From Lutibacter sp. (GTDB lineage Bacteria; Bacteroidota; Bacteroidia; Flavobacteriales; Flavobacteriaceae), in NCBI GenBank assembly GCA_004195315.1, contig SDWL01000013.1, positions 1-16,278 on the forward strand: a stretch of DNA of 16,278 bases. The letters are read 5' to 3'. This document shows positions 1 to 7,066 of this stretch, in pieces. Position numbers and translations under genes: made by a program. The notes under the pieces are model-generated. The model saw only the letters and a program-made list of their open reading frames with translations. It was not told where the DNA came from and ran no database searches. Position 1 is the first letter of the stretch, and each line of letters begins with the position of its first letter.

Positions 1-14
1 AGATGTGTATAAGA
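1..14. other. Partial Tn5/Nextera mosaic-end adapter at contig start
   Basis: The first 14 bases (AGATGTGTATAAGA) equal the first 14 of the 19-base Tn5 mosaic end used in tagmentation libraries. They are the exact reverse complement of the last 14 bases of the window. The remaining GACAG of the adapter is not present; the sequence passes directly into korA coding sequence. The native bases at this end are therefore lost or replaced, and this is not a biological terminal repeat. Confidence 0.85.
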
Positions 15-1840
15 AAGTAATAGAAGCTGTTGTTATTAGGTTTGTTGGTGATTCTGGTGACGGAATGCAGTTAACAGGAATGCAATTTACTGACACTTCA
101 GCAATGTTTGGTAATGATATTGCAACATTCCCTAATTATCCTTCGGAAATTAGAGCCCCTCAAGGAAGTTTATATGGAGTTTCTGGATTTCAAGTTCATA
201 TTGGAAGTGTAGAAGTAAGCACGCCGGGTGATAATCTAGATTTATTAGTTGCAATGAATCCTGCTGGTTTAAAAACCAACTTATATGCTTTAAAACCAGG
301 TCACACAATTATTGTTGATACAAATGCTTTTTCAAAAAAGAATTTAGAAAAAGCTGAATATACTTCAAACCCATTAGAAGATAACAGTCTTGAAAACTAT
401 AGAGTTATTCAAGTTGATATGACTTCCTTAACAAAGGAAGCTTTAAAAGAAGTTGAAGGTTTAGATAATAAATCTATAACCCGAAGCAAAAATATGTTTG
501 CACTTGGAATGGTTTATTGGATGTATGGAAGATCTAAAGAGTATACCATTGAATTTTTTAATAAAAAATTTAAGACTAAGCCGCATTTAATTGAAGCTAA
601 TTCAAAAGTATTAAATGCTGGATATTATTTTGCAGAAACATTAGAATTGATTCCGAATGCATATACCATTTCTCCTGCAAAAATGAAACCAGGAACCTAT
701 AGAGTTATTATGGGTAACACAGCTACAGCTTGGGGGTTTTTAGCAGCAGCTGAAAAATCAGGATTGGAATTATTTTTAGGCTCATATCCAATAACTCCAG
801 CAACAGATATTTTACATGAATTGGTTAAACACAAACATTTTGGTGTAAAAGCTTTTCAGGCTGAAGATGAAATTGCAGGTATTGCATCTGCTATTGGCGC
901 TTCATTTGCGGGTGATTTAGCAATTACTACAACTTCAGGGCCTGGATTGGCATTAAAAGGTGAAGCATTAGGTTTAGCTATGATTATGGAACTACCTTTG
1001 GTTGTTGTAAACGTTCAGCGTGGTGGGCCATCAACAGGTTTACCTACAAAAACTGAACAATCAGATTTATTACAAGCAATGTATGGTAGAAATGGTGAAA
1101 GTCCTATAATTGTTATTGCAGCTAGTACACCTGCAGACTGTTTTAGATTTGCGTTTGAAGCATCTAAACTTGCGTTAGAGCATATGACTCCTGTAATTTT
1201 ATTAACTGATGGTTATATTGCTAATGGATCAGCTCCTTGGAAAATTCAAAGTGTTGATGAATTACCTGAAATAAAAAATAATATAACTAAAAATGCTACT
1301 AAAAACTGGCATCCTTATGATAGAGATGAAGATACTTTAGCACGTAATTGGGGGATTCCTGGAACACCTGGTTTAGAACATAGAGTTGGTGGTTTAGAAA
1401 AAGACGGTATTTCAGGTAATGTTTCTCAAGATCCTGAGAATCACGAAAGAATGACAAAAATTAGAGCTGAAAAAATTGACAGAGTTAAAAATTATATTCC
1501 AGAGATTGTACCAGAATTTGCTAACTCAGGCGATTTATTAGTAATTGGTTGGGGAGGAACTTACGGATCTTTACATTCAGCTGTTAAACAAATAAATGAA
1601 GACGGATATAAGAATATTGGTTTTGCACATTTCAATTATATCAATCCACTTCCAAAAAACACGGAAGAATTATTAAAAAGATTCAAAAAAATTATTGTTT
1701 GTGAATTAAATGATGGACAATTTGCTAAAATTTTAAGAATTAATTTTGAAGGATTTAAGTTTTATCAAAAAAATAAGATACAAGGACTACCTTTTGGAAA
1801 TAATGAACTAATAGAAGAATTTAAAAAATTAGTAGATTAA
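5..1840 (+). CDS. korA: 2-oxoacid (2-oxoglutarate):ferredoxin oxidoreductase, fused gamma-alpha subunit, 5' end damaged
   Basis: This is the larger subunit of a thiamine-diphosphate enzyme that converts a 2-oxoacid plus CoA to acyl-CoA and CO2, passing electrons to ferredoxin in the cytosol. The N-terminal third is the gamma domain, opening with GDSGDGMQLTG (residues 15-25) and followed by YPSEIRAPQG. From about residue 230 comes the alpha (pyrimidine-binding) domain, with YPITPA near residue 261, an ExE-type AEDEIAG, and TSGPGLALKGE. The gamma-before-alpha order, about 610 aa, fits the KorA family, which favours 2-oxoglutarate, although pyruvate or branched-chain oxoacids cannot be excluded. 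The GTG at position 5 lies inside adapter sequence, so the true start is a few codons upstream or different. From about residue 3 the protein looks native and nearly full length. korB follows after 2 nt. Confidence 0.93.
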   Translation: MYKKVIEAVVIRFVGDSGDGMQLTGMQFTDTSAMFGNDIATFPNYPSEIRAPQGSLYGVSGFQVHIGSVEVSTPGDNLDLLVAMNPAGLKTNLYALKPGHTIIVDTNAFSKKNLEKAEYTSNPLEDNSLENYRVIQVDMTSLTKEALKEVEGLDNKSITRSKNMFALGMVYWMYGRSKEYTIEFFNKKFKTKPHLIEANSKVLNAGYYFAETLELIPNAYTISPAKMKPGTYRVIMGNTATAWGFLAAAEKSGLELFLGSYPITPATDILHELVKHKHFGVKAFQAEDEIAGIASAIGASFAGDLAITTTSGPGLALKGEALGLAMIMELPLVVVNVQRGGPSTGLPTKTEQSDLLQAMYGRNGESPIIVIAASTPADCFRFAFEASKLALEHMTPVILLTDGYIANGSAPWKIQSVDELPEIKNNITKNATKNWHPYDRDEDTLARNWGIPGTPGLEHRVGGLEKDGISGNVSQDPENHERMTKIRAEKIDRVKNYIPEIVPEFANSGDLLVIGWGGTYGSLHSAVKQINEDGYKNIGFAHFNYINPLPKNTEELLKRFKKIIVCELNDGQFAKILRINFEGFKFYQKNKIQGLPFGNNELIEEFKKLVD

Positions 1841-1842
1841 TT

Positions 1843-2856
1843 ATGGAAGCAACTACAGAACAAAAATATACATTTAAAGATTTTGCAAGTGATCAAGAAG
1901 TGAGATGGTGTCCAGGTTGTGACGACTATGTTATCTTACGTTCTATGCAAAAAGCACTTCCTGAAATGGGAGTTAAAAAAGAAGACGTAGTATTTGTATC
2001 AGGAATAGGATGTTCATCTCGTTTCCCATATTATATGGATACTTACGGAATGCACACAATTCATGGTAGAGCACCAGGAATTGCATCGGGAGTTAAATTA
2101 GCAAACCCTAATTTAAGTGTTTGGATAACTACAGGTGATGGAGATGCAATGGCTATCGGTGGAAATCATTTTATTCATGTTTTACGTAGAAATATTGATT
2201 TAAATATTGTGTTATTTAACAATGAAATTTACGGTTTAACAAAAGGTCAATTTTCCCCAACTTCATTAGTTGGTCAAAAAACCAAATCATCTCCTTACGG
2301 AAATACTCAACCTCCATTTACACCTGGAGAATTAGCATTAGGAGCGGGAGCGCGTTTCTTTGGTAGAATTGGTGGAAATGTACCTAAAGATATTACACAA
2401 ATTTTAATTGAGGCTCATAAATTTAAAGGAACATCGCTTGTTGAAGTATTACAAAATTGTGTAATTTTTAATGATGGTTGTTTTAATAATATAACAGATA
2501 AAAAGGTAAAAGAAGATAAACAAATTTTCTTAGAGCATGGAAAACCTATGATTTTTGGTAAAGAACGTAACAGAGGTTTAGTACTTAAGGGTCTTAAATT
2601 AGAAGTTGTTACAATTGGTGAAAATGGTATTACACAAGAAGATCTATTAGTACATGATGCCAAAGAAAAAGATCCAACTATGCACCAAATGTTGGTTAGA
2701 TTAGATTATCCAGTTGCAACAGGAATTATTAGAAGTTTTGATGATTTTACTCTTGAAGAACGTGAAGACGCTTTAACTAAACAAGTAAAAGCAAATTCAA
2801 AATTCAAAAAAACTGATGATTTGTTTTTTGCTGGAGAAACATATAAAGTTAAGTGA
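1843..2856 (+). CDS. korB: 2-oxoacid (2-oxoglutarate):ferredoxin oxidoreductase beta subunit
   Basis: This is the thiamine-diphosphate-binding and [4Fe-4S]-carrying subunit that completes the enzyme with KorA. Visible motifs are WCPGCDDY (Cys23 and Cys26), GIGCSSR (Cys57) and LQNC (Cys206), the four-cysteine pattern that holds the cluster in this family. The ThDP/Mg site is GDGDAMAIGGNH, with GDG at residues 98-100 and the downstream NNEIYGLTKGQ starting at Asn126. The protein is 337 aa, normal for KorB, with no attached ferredoxin domain. No small ferredoxin subunit (PorD/KorD type) is encoded alongside, so a free ferredoxin must carry the electrons. The ATG lies 2 nt after the korA stop, so the pair is surely co-transcribed. 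The stop is followed by a 147-nt gap and then the complex I operon on the same strand. Confidence 0.95.
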   Translation: MEATTEQKYTFKDFASDQEVRWCPGCDDYVILRSMQKALPEMGVKKEDVVFVSGIGCSSRFPYYMDTYGMHTIHGRAPGIASGVKLANPNLSVWITTGDGDAMAIGGNHFIHVLRRNIDLNIVLFNNEIYGLTKGQFSPTSLVGQKTKSSPYGNTQPPFTPGELALGAGARFFGRIGGNVPKDITQILIEAHKFKGTSLVEVLQNCVIFNDGCFNNITDKKVKEDKQIFLEHGKPMIFGKERNRGLVLKGLKLEVVTIGENGITQEDLLVHDAKEKDPTMHQMLVRLDYPVATGIIRSFDDFTLEEREDALTKQVKANSKFKKTDDLFFAGETYKVK

Positions 2857-2875
2857 TAATTGTTACCACTTTACC

Positions 2876-2887
2876 TGACTTATGTCA
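2876..2887. promoter_or_regulatory. Candidate Crp/Fnr-family operator (TGAC-N4-GTCA)
   Basis: The sequence shows a perfect 4+4 inverted repeat TGAC-TTAT-GTCA. The spacing and half-sites resemble the TTGAC-N4-GTCAA class recognised by Dnr/NnrR-type members of the Crp/Fnr family. The centre (2881.5) falls about 41-43 bp upstream of the start expected from the TACTTTTG element at 2911-2918, the usual position of a class II activator. There is no TTG at -33 that could make the promoter activator-independent. The site is short, so this is suggestive only. Confidence 0.35.
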
Positions 2888-2910
2888 TTTTTCGGTCGGA
2901 AGTATTCAAC

Positions 2911-2918
2911 TACTTTTG
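2911..2918 (+). promoter_or_regulatory. Candidate nuo promoter P1, -7 element TACTTTTG
   Basis: TACTTTTG matches the Bacteroidota housekeeping -7 consensus TAnnTTTG. The expected transcription start is about 2922-2925, giving a leader of roughly 80 nt before nuoA. No TTG is found 17-23 nt upstream, so the usual -33 element is missing. The element belongs to a 13-nt direct repeat (12 of 13 bases identical) with the P2 element 58 bp downstream. Confidence 0.45.
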
Positions 2919-2933
2919 ACCTGAGAATTTATA

Positions 2934-2948
2934 ATGAATAATATTCAT
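2934..2948. repeat. Perfect 7-bp inverted repeat with 1-nt centre
   Basis: ATGAATA-A-TATTCAT is a perfect palindrome apart from its central base and lies between the two candidate -7 elements. Its centre (2941) is 28 bp before the second TACTTTTG, much as the TGAC repeat is 29.5 bp before the first. It could be a dimeric regulator site. It is AT-rich, so chance cannot be excluded in a genome of this composition. Confidence 0.4.
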
Positions 2949-2968
2949 ATTTTAATTATTAACTCTAC

Positions 2969-2976
2969 TACTTTTG
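2969..2976 (+). promoter_or_regulatory. Candidate nuo promoter P2, -7 element TACTTTTG
   Basis: This is a second exact TACTTTTG, again matching TAnnTTTG. It would start transcription near 2980-2983, about 20 nt before the nuoA ATG. It also lacks a -33 TTG. It overlaps a small hairpin-like CTAC-TTTT-GTAG sequence (2968-2979). It is the nearer and thus possibly the main promoter for nuoA, but the sequence alone does not rank P1 and P2. Confidence 0.4.
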
Positions 2977-3003
2977 TAGCTTAAAATAAAAAAACATATA
3001 AAA

Positions 3004-3354
3004 ATGGGATCAGAAGCCATTATTGTATTTTTGCTTGCCGGAATTGTTTTAGTTGCAGGCGCTAATTTTTTATCAAATTTAATTTCACATAAATCAGACA
3101 ATCCACAAAAGCGTGAGCCATATGAAAGTGGTATGGCAACAATTGGGCCTACTTGGGTTCAGTTTAAAGTTGGTTACTACCAATATGCTATTTTATTCTT
3201 AATTTTTGATATTGAGATTGCATTTTTAATTCCTTGGGCAGTTGTGTTTAAGGATGTAGGTGCTGTTGCATTTATTGAAATTATGATATTTCTAACCATC
3301 TTAGGTTTAGGATTAGCTTACGCTTGGAAAAAAGGAGCATTAAAATGGGACTAG
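3004..3354 (+). CDS. nuoA: Complex I subunit A (NADH-quinone oxidoreductase-type, ND3)
   Basis: This is a small membrane subunit of complex I that sits at the junction between the peripheral and membrane arms near the quinone channel. The 116-aa protein has three membrane segments: an N-terminal helix at about residues 3-25, then two helices after the conserved loop. The ND3 signature is clear: KREPYESGM in the loop, then QYAILFLIFDIEIAFLIPWA with its acidic pair. Length is typical for NuoA. It is the first gene of the nuo operon, behind the candidate promoters at 2911 and 2969. No Shine-Dalgarno is visible, which is normal for this phylum. Its 3' end overlaps the start of nuoB by 10 nt, implying coupled translation. 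Confidence 0.96.
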   Translation: MGSEAIIVFLLAGIVLVAGANFLSNLISHKSDNPQKREPYESGMATIGPTWVQFKVGYYQYAILFLIFDIEIAFLIPWAVVFKDVGAVAFIEIMIFLTILGLGLAYAWKKGALKWD

Positions 3355-3905
3355 ATAAAATACCAGAAATACCAGCAGATTTTCCAGGAAAAGTAATTCC
3401 TGCAGGAAATGGAGCAAATGTAATTGTTACATCATTAGACAAAATAATTAACTGGGGACGATCAAATTCACTTTGGTCACTTTATTTTGGAACCAGTTGT
3501 TGCGCTATTGAAATGATGCAAACAGGAGCTGCACGTCATGATTATTCAAGATTTGGATTTGAAGTAGCAAGGCCTTCACCAAGGCAAGCCGATTTAATTA
3601 TTATTGCAGGAACTATTGTTAATAAAATGGCACCTGTTCTACGACGATTATATGATCAAATGGCGGAACCAAAATATGTAATCGCAATGGGAGCTTGTGC
3701 TATATCAGGTGGCCCATTTTTTTATAATACGTATTCTGTTGTAAAAGGAGCTGATCACGTAATACCCGTTGATGTTTATGTGCCAGGTTGTCCACCTCGG
3801 CCAGAAGCATTATTAGAAGGTATGCTAATGCTTCAAGATAAGATTAGAACAGAGAACATGAAACATAAGGAAAATCCTATTGATGGATTTGACGAAGGAT
3901 TATAA
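3345..3905 (+). CDS. nuoB: Complex I subunit B, cluster N2 carrier (PSST)
   Basis: This peripheral-arm subunit holds cluster N2, the last iron-sulfur centre before quinone. The four family ligands are visible: the adjacent pair Cys52-Cys53 in GTSCCAIEMM, Cys118 in GACAISGG, and Cys149 in VPGCPPRPE. The protein is 186 aa from the ATG at 3345. I prefer this ATG to an in-frame TTG at 3324 because it has an AAAGGAG ribosome-binding sequence 7-8 nt upstream, one of the few good Shine-Dalgarno sequences here. It also gives the usual N-terminus. The ATG lies inside the nuoA 3' end (10-nt overlap). With NuoC and NuoD it forms the quinone-reducing module. The equivalent subunit of energy-converting hydrogenases is related, but the whole gene set argues for complex I. 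Confidence 0.96.
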   Translation: MGLDKIPEIPADFPGKVIPAGNGANVIVTSLDKIINWGRSNSLWSLYFGTSCCAIEMMQTGAARHDYSRFGFEVARPSPRQADLIIIAGTIVNKMAPVLRRLYDQMAEPKYVIAMGACAISGGPFFYNTYSVVKGADHVIPVDVYVPGCPPRPEALLEGMLMLQDKIRTENMKHKENPIDGFDEGL

Positions 3906-3915
3906 AACTGAATTT

Positions 3916-4377
3916 ATGACTAACGAAGGATTACAAAATTTAATAAGCAATTGGATTCCAGATTTAGAATTCACAGAAGAAGGCTCTCAGTTCTTAAATA
4001 TTACTGTTAAACCAGATCAATTGTACCAATTAATGTCCCAATTAAAAACGAATAACGAAGCTAATTTTGATTACTTGTTTTGTTTAAGTGGTGTTGATTG
4101 GGGAAAAGAATTAGGTGTTGTTTACCATTTAGAATCCACTACTCACAGACACACTATTGTAGTGAAAGTAAAAACTGAAGACAGAGAAAATCCTACTTTT
4201 GATACGGTTTCAGATATTTGGTTTACTGCAGATTTTCACGAACGTGAAGTGTTTGATTTCTTCGGAATAATATTCAATAATCATCCAAATTTAAAAAGAC
4301 TCTTTTTAACTGAAGATTGGGATGGATTTCCACTAAGAAAAGATTATGTAGATGAAATTAATATGGTTATCAAATAA
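3916..4377 (+). CDS. nuoC: Complex I subunit C (30 kDa)
   Basis: This is a peripheral-arm subunit without cofactors that packs against NuoD and NuoB. The 30-kDa family signature is present: DYLFCLSGVDWG in the middle, and toward the C-terminus HEREVFDFFGI and LKRLFLTEDWDGFPLRKDY. Here nuoC and nuoD are separate genes, unlike the fused nuoCD of E. coli and Bacteroides. The start is uncertain. ATG 3916 gives 153 aa and a 10-nt gap after nuoB, matching the spacing used elsewhere in the operon. ATG 3883 (164 aa) would overlap the nuoB end and has an AAGGA sequence about 11 nt upstream. I choose 3916 because the extra residues read like the nuoB 3' end in another frame. nuoD follows after 6 nt. 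Confidence 0.92.
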   Translation: MTNEGLQNLISNWIPDLEFTEEGSQFLNITVKPDQLYQLMSQLKTNNEANFDYLFCLSGVDWGKELGVVYHLESTTHRHTIVVKVKTEDRENPTFDTVSDIWFTADFHEREVFDFFGIIFNNHPNLKRLFLTEDWDGFPLRKDYVDEINMVIK

Positions 4378-4383
4378 GTAATT

Positions 4384-5505
4384 ATGGATACAAATATTGC
4401 AAATAGTAATTTAAAATCTGAAGATTATTTCATTAATATGGGACCTCAACACCCTGCTACGCATGGTGTTTTACGTTTATTATTAACTATAGATGGTGAA
4501 ATTATTAAAAAAGTTGAACCAGATTTAGGATATATTCACCGTTCTATTGAAAAAATGTGTGAACGAGATAGCTATCAGCAAATAGTACATTTAACTGATA
4601 GAATGGATTATTTATCGTCTCACATTAATAATGAAGCAGTTTGTTTAACTGTTGAAAACGCACTTGAAATTGAAGTGCCAGAACGTGTTAAAGTAATAAG
4701 AACTATTATTGGAGAATTAACCCGTTTAGCTTCTCATCAATTATGGTGGGGTGTTATGGGAATGGATGTTGGTGCATTAACTACTTACTTCTACGGATTT
4801 AGAGATCGCGAATTAATTAACGATATTTTTGAAGAAACTTGTGGTGCTCGTTTAACAATGAACTATAACATTCCGGGTGGTTTAATGTTTGATATTCACC
4901 CAAATTTTGTAAAAAGAACAAAAGACTTTATAGCTCATTTTAAAACAAAATTACCTGAATACGATAGGCTTTTAACAGGAAATGTGATTTTTCAAAAGAG
5001 AATGAAAGGTGTGGGTATATTAACAAAAGAAGATGCCATTTCATTTGGAGCTACCGGCCCAGTTGGTCGTGGATCAGGTTTTTCTTGCGATGTTAGAAAA
5101 CACCATCCATATAGTGCATTAGATAAAGTTACATTTAAAGAAACTTTAAGAACTGAAGGGGATAGTTTAGCTCGTTATGAGGTAAGAATTCAAGAAATGT
5201 GGGAATCAATGTCAATAATTGAACAATTAATTGATAACATCCCTGAAGGAGATTTTAAAGTTGCTACAAACGCAGTAATTAAATTACCTAAAGGTGAGTT
5301 TTACCAAAAAGTTGAAACGGCAAGAGGTGAATTGGGAGTATATGTTGTTAGTACTGGAACTAAAAATCCGTATCGTCTAAAATTCCGTTCTCCAGGATTT
5401 TCAAACTTATCATTACTAAATCACATTGCTGTGGGTGGTAAAATAGGGGATTTAGTTGCATCTATGGCAACTTTAGATATTGTAGTACCAGATATTGATA
5501 GATAA
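4384..5505 (+). CDS. nuoD: Complex I subunit D, quinone-binding 49 kDa subunit
   Basis: This subunit forms most of the quinone head-group pocket. The loop GPQHPATHGVLR contains His27, aligning with the quinone-contacting His38 of Thermus Nqo4, and Tyr76 in RMDYLSSH aligns with Tyr87, so the quinone site looks intact. Other signatures are GYIHRSIEKM and GARLTMNYNIPGG. The C-terminus ends in DIVVPDIDR, the usual form. The N-terminal RxCGxC nickel ligands of related [NiFe] hydrogenases are absent, so this is a quinone reductase and not a hydrogenase. It is full length at 373 aa. The next gene is nuoH, only 10 nt away. The expected nuoE, nuoF and nuoG are missing from this position. Confidence 0.96.
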   Translation: MDTNIANSNLKSEDYFINMGPQHPATHGVLRLLLTIDGEIIKKVEPDLGYIHRSIEKMCERDSYQQIVHLTDRMDYLSSHINNEAVCLTVENALEIEVPERVKVIRTIIGELTRLASHQLWWGVMGMDVGALTTYFYGFRDRELINDIFEETCGARLTMNYNIPGGLMFDIHPNFVKRTKDFIAHFKTKLPEYDRLLTGNVIFQKRMKGVGILTKEDAISFGATGPVGRGSGFSCDVRKHHPYSALDKVTFKETLRTEGDSLARYEVRIQEMWESMSIIEQLIDNIPEGDFKVATNAVIKLPKGEFYQKVETARGELGVYVVSTGTKNPYRLKFRSPGFSNLSLLNHIAVGGKIGDLVASMATLDIVVPDIDR

Positions 5506-5515
5506 AAATAAGACA

Positions 5516-6580
5516 ATGAATATAACATTAAGTATTACAAAAAATATTCACAATTGGCTTTTTAGTATTATGCCAGAAGGTATAGCAAGCATTGCAGAAA
5601 TGGTGTTAATTGCAGTAGTGTATTTAGCAATTTTTGCAGTAGCGGGTTTGTACTTAGTATTGCTGGAAAGAAAAGTAGCTGCTTGGTTTCAATTACGTAT
5701 TGGGCCAAATAGAGTTGGATATTGGGGCTTACTGCAAACAATGGCAGATGCCCTAAAATTAGTTTCAAAAGAATTAACAGGAACTGTTAAAGCCGATAAA
5801 TTTTTATACAACTTAGCACCTTACTTTGTTATAGTTACAGCATTAATGGCTTTGGCTGTTTTCCCTTTTACCCAAGAATTTCAAGCATTTGACATAAATA
5901 TTGGCGTTTTATTTTTACTGGCAATATCTTCAATTGGTGTTATTGGAATTTTATTAGGAGGTTGGAGCTCTAACAATAAATTTGCTTTAATTGGTGCAAT
6001 GCGTAGTGGAGTTCAAACAATAAGCTACGAACTTTCAGTTGGTTTATCAATATTAACAATGGTGCTAATTTCAGGTAGTTTACAGCTTTCAGAAATTGTT
6101 GAAGTACAAAAAAATGGGTGGTTAATAGTTCAAGGGCATATTCCAGCTGTAATTGCATTTATGATTTTTATGATTGCAGGTACAGCCGAAACTAACAGAG
6201 CTCCATTTGATTTAGTTGAAGCTGAATCAGAATTAGGAGCTGGTTTTCATACTGAATACTCAGGAATGAAGTTTGCCTATTTCTTTCTAGCTGAATTTAT
6301 AAATATGTTTATTATAGCAGCCATAGGAACAACATTATTTTTTGGAGGTTGGTTATCACCATTCGGAATAACAGAATCTATTCCTTGGTTAGGCGTTTTT
6401 TGGTTTGTTGGAAAAACATTAATATTAGTATTTTTAATGATGTGGTTTAGATGGACATTTCCAAGATTAAGAATTGATCAATTATTGACCTTAGAATGGA
6501 AATATTTATTGCCTTTAAACTTACTAAATATAGTATTAATGGCATTAATTGTTTGGCTTAACTTAACAATTCAATTTTAG
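5516..6580 (+). CDS. nuoH: Complex I subunit H (ND1)
   Basis: This membrane subunit lines the quinone tunnel and connects it to the proton-pumping arm. The protein is 354 aa with about eight or nine membrane helices. ND1 hallmarks are ERKVAAWFQLRIGPNRVG (from Glu51), the cytoplasmic loop AETNRAPFDLVEAESELGAG (from residue 224), then FHTEYSGMKFA. The acidic residues of this loop, which shape the E-channel, are all kept. I chose the ATG at 5516, 10 nt after the nuoD stop. An in-frame TTG at 5495 would overlap nuoD and add seven residues that do not look like ND1. nuoI starts 5 nt downstream. Confidence 0.96.
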   Translation: MNITLSITKNIHNWLFSIMPEGIASIAEMVLIAVVYLAIFAVAGLYLVLLERKVAAWFQLRIGPNRVGYWGLLQTMADALKLVSKELTGTVKADKFLYNLAPYFVIVTALMALAVFPFTQEFQAFDINIGVLFLLAISSIGVIGILLGGWSSNNKFALIGAMRSGVQTISYELSVGLSILTMVLISGSLQLSEIVEVQKNGWLIVQGHIPAVIAFMIFMIAGTAETNRAPFDLVEAESELGAGFHTEYSGMKFAYFFLAEFINMFIIAAIGTTLFFGGWLSPFGITESIPWLGVFWFVGKTLILVFLMMWFRWTFPRLRIDQLLTLEWKYLLPLNLLNIVLMALIVWLNLTIQF

Positions 6581-6585
6581 AAATT

Positions 6586-7062
6586 ATGAGTTATTTTGGA
6601 AACATATATAGAGGTATAAAAACCCTGCTTACTGGTATGAGTGTTACCGGAAAGTACTTTTTAACTTCAAGAAAAGGAGCCATTACACAACAATACCCTG
6701 ACAACAGAGATACATTAAAAATGTTTGATCGTTTTCGTGGTGAAGTTGTAATGCCTCACGATGAAGTAAATGAACACCGTTGTACAGGCTGTCAAAAATG
6801 TGAAATCGCTTGTCCTAACGGAAGTATTGAAATAATTTGGGACAGACAGGTAGATCCTGAAACTGGTAAAAAGAAAAAAATGATAGACCAACATATTTAT
6901 CATTTAGGTATGTGTACTATGTGCGGTTTATGTATTGAAGCTTGCCCGACTGACGCAATTAAATGGGCTCAAAATTTTGAAAACTCTGTTTATGATAGAA
7001 GTTACTTAACAAAAGTTTTAAACAAGCCTGGATCTAAAGTTAAAGCAGGAATAGAAGACTAG
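6586..7062 (+). CDS. nuoI: Complex I subunit I, 2x[4Fe-4S] (TYKY)
   Basis: This is an eight-iron ferredoxin-like subunit that carries clusters N6a and N6b and passes electrons to N2 in NuoB. The two CxxCxxCxxxCP motifs are complete: Cys66/69/72/76 in CTGCQKCEIACP and Cys110/113/116/120 in CTMCGLCIEACP. The protein is 158 aa with the usual amphipathic N-terminal region. Because this operon lacks NuoG, N6a would be the outermost cluster and NuoI the probable entry point for electrons from ferredoxin. The loop between the motifs is slightly longer than in E. coli and holds a run of four lysines (residues 95-98), which could help dock an acidic partner; that is inference. It is tightly spaced between nuoH and nuoJ (5 and 4 nt). 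Confidence 0.96.
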   Translation: MSYFGNIYRGIKTLLTGMSVTGKYFLTSRKGAITQQYPDNRDTLKMFDRFRGEVVMPHDEVNEHRCTGCQKCEIACPNGSIEIIWDRQVDPETGKKKKMIDQHIYHLGMCTMCGLCIEACPTDAIKWAQNFENSVYDRSYLTKVLNKPGSKVKAGIED

Positions 7063-7066
7063 AAAT

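Larger units (their letters stand above)
2857..3003 (+). promoter_or_regulatory. Intergenic control region upstream of the nuo operon
   Basis: This 147-nt non-coding gap lies between korB and nuoA, two co-directional units. It contains, in order, an inverted repeat TGAC-TTAT-GTCA, a TACTTTTG element, a second inverted repeat ATGAATA-A-TATTCAT, and a second TACTTTTG element, all described separately. No clear rho-independent terminator closes korAB here; only a 4-bp stem followed by five T residues is seen. Read-through from kor into nuo is therefore possible, alongside a dedicated nuo promoter. Confidence 0.7.

Noticed and set aside
2876..2892. Hairpin plus T-run after korB as a terminator
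   Set aside because: The stem is only 4 bp and the T-run is five bases. It is better explained as a protein-binding inverted repeat and is too weak to call a terminator.
3324..3344. TTG start for nuoB giving seven extra residues
   Set aside because: The ATG at 3345 has a good AAAGGAG upstream and gives the normal family N-terminus.
4384..5505. NuoD/NuoB as part of an energy-converting [NiFe] hydrogenase
   Set aside because: NuoD lacks the CxxC nickel ligands at its N-terminus and the full set A-B-C-D-H-I-J-K-L-M-N is complex I.
5495..5515. TTG start for nuoH overlapping nuoD
   Set aside because: The ATG at 5516 lies 10 nt after the nuoD stop, in line with the rest of the operon, and the extra residues do not resemble ND1.
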